A stretch of DNA of 5,676 nt from DASVHF01 sp036382695 (GTDB lineage: Bacteria > Patescibacteriota > Microgenomatia > Woykebacterales > RBG-16-39-9b). Of the stretch, positions 4,823-5,676 are shown one piece after another (the stretch's first letter is position 1; each line of letters opens with the position of its first letter). Position numbers and translations under genes: made by a program. The stretch spans positions 1 to 5,676 of the forward strand of contig DASVHF010000001.1 in the NCBI GenBank assembly GCA_036382695.1, in the 5' to 3' direction. The notes beneath the pieces were generated by a model. That model ran no database searches. It saw only the letters and a program-made list of their open reading frames with translations, and was not told the origin of the DNA.

Positions 4823-5676
4823 CTAGTTGTACGAGATCGCTGCTTCCGCAAAGGCCTCGTCTATCTCGGGCAGCATCGCTTCGACATCACCGACAACTGC
4901 GTAGCGGATATAGTCGGGGTTAAAGTGGACGCCGACCACACCAGTGCGCTCGATCATCAGCCGGTTGAAGTGCTCAGCGTCGACGACCTCCTCTCCGAAC
5001 GCACCTTTAGGTACCTTCCAAAGAGTAAAGAATCCAGCCCCTGGCTGTACGGCGAGCTGCATTCCGTGTGCGGTAAGCGATTGGATGAGAATCTTCAAGC
5101 GGTGGCCGAAAGCCCGCCGGTGCTGTCCCATACCGCCTATATCGTGCTCGACAGCGTCGATGACGCCGGCAGCCGAGAAGGCTACAAAGCCGCTGTCGGT
5201 GTTTCCCTTGATGGTGGATAGATCCTTGACAAAGTCGGGCGAGCCGACCATTGCCCCAACTCGCCAGCCGGTTCCGTTGCCGACGGCTTTCGAGGCGGAG
5301 TACGCTTCCAGCCACGATAGGTCGGGGAAGTTGATGGCGACTTCGGCGAGTGTGCAGCTGGTCCGTCGGTGAGTCAACGGTACGTAGGCAGCATCGTTGA
5401 AAAGACGAATGTCGTAGTTCTCGCAGAACCCGCACAGTTCCTCCAACCATCTTCGGGAAGCAGTTTGGCCCGAGGGATTGTGTGGGTAGTTCATCATGAT
5501 CAAGTGGGTAGGCTTCCTGATATCGTCCGTCGAAAAACGGAACGAATTCCTCGGATGCAGAGGCAGCTCTTGATAGTGCAGTTGAAGGTAGTCACACCAA
5601 TTCCGCGGCGTCGGGTAGCCAGGTTTGGTCATGAGTGCAGCCCTGAATCCAGAAGGCCAGTCATCGAGGTAGCACC
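4823..5676 (-). CDS. Class I/II PLP-dependent aminotransferase (5' partial)
   Basis: The frame is open from the window edge to TAG (4823-4825), about 283 residues of a family usually near 400, so the N-terminal part is missing. An ATG at 5632 is probably internal, because 14 codons before it (reading YLDDWPSGFRAAL) look like coding sequence. Numbering from that ATG, PHNPSG (50-55) holds the Asn that contacts the PLP ring. DAAY (80-83) holds the Asp for the pyridine nitrogen. SASK (112-115) holds the Schiff-base Lys115, and GWRVG follows with the phosphate-binding Arg124. YIRYAVV (241-247) holds the Arg expected to bind the substrate carboxylate. It moves an amino group between an amino acid and a keto acid. 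Substrate is uncertain: an aspartate or LL-diaminopimelate type is possible. GC-rich codon use differs from the ligase it faces. Confidence 0.88.
   Translation of the reverse strand, partial: CYLDDWPSGFRAALMTKPGYPTPRNWCDYLQLHYQELPLHPRNSFRFSTDDIRKPTHLIMMNYPHNPSGQTASRRWLEELCGFCENYDIRLFNDAAYVPLTHRRTSCTLAEVAINFPDLSWLEAYSASKAVGNGTGWRVGAMVGSPDFVKDLSTIKGNTDSGFVAFSAAGVIDAVEHDIGGMGQHRRAFGHRLKILIQSLTAHGMQLAVQPGAGFFTLWKVPKGAFGEEVVDAEHFNRLMIERTGVVGVHFNPDYIRYAVVGDVEAMLPEIDEAFAEAAISYN

Noticed and set aside
4745..5221. 158-codon + strand frame starting inside the ligase stop
   Set aside because: It lies opposite the aminotransferase, whose PLP motifs are unmistakable. It has no SD and its product shows no motif.
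5007..5450. 147-codon - strand frame overlapping the aminotransferase
   Set aside because: It is an Arg/His-rich shifted frame of the real gene, which is open over a longer span with all catalytic residues.

Overview
The window most likely comes from a small-genome bacterium of the Patescibacteria/CPR type, though this is an inference. It rests on an AT-rich core with lysine-rich proteins, starts without Shine-Dalgarno sequences, an archaeal-style ATP-dependent DNA ligase, and a 7-nt-period ACAAGTT/ACAAGTA repeat scattered between and inside genes. The core is flanked on both sides by clearly GC-richer DNA. Three 60-base lines counted by eye give about 62% GC (301-360), 28% (2221-2280) and 58% (5161-5220). 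The window is therefore a mosaic, or possibly a mis-joined contig.

Layout. 1-551 (GC-rich, + strand): the 3' end of a Trp/Tyr/Gly-rich protein, then a 92-aa membrane protein with a strong AAGGAGG ribosome site, closed by a good intrinsic terminator (565-620). 628-724: a plausible promoter, then a hairpin built from two opposed copies of the ACAAGTN repeat. 728-2743: a Fic-domain protein with a C-terminal winged-helix-like tail, and gpsA only 3 nt downstream, probably one transcript. 2740-2987: a non-coding interval holding a broken-off C-terminus of a second Fic-like gene, a cluster of hairpins, and an extended -10 promoter so close to the next ATG that the message should be nearly leaderless. 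2988-4748: an ATP-dependent DNA ligase carrying three in-frame copies of the repeat. 4751-4780: a weak hairpin between convergent genes. 4823-5676 (GC-rich, - strand): most of a class I/II PLP aminotransferase, cut by the window edge.

How the genes relate. GpsA makes sn-glycerol-3-phosphate for phospholipids, the ligase seals DNA nicks, and the Fic protein probably AMPylates (or otherwise modifies) a target. I see no single pathway joining them. The strongest candidate for something under-described is the ACAAGTN repeat, which sits at the Fic leader as an inverted pair and enters the ligase at three sites, each read as the same peptide (QVT or QVTSNK). The second is the structured interval with the Fic remnant between gpsA and the ligase.
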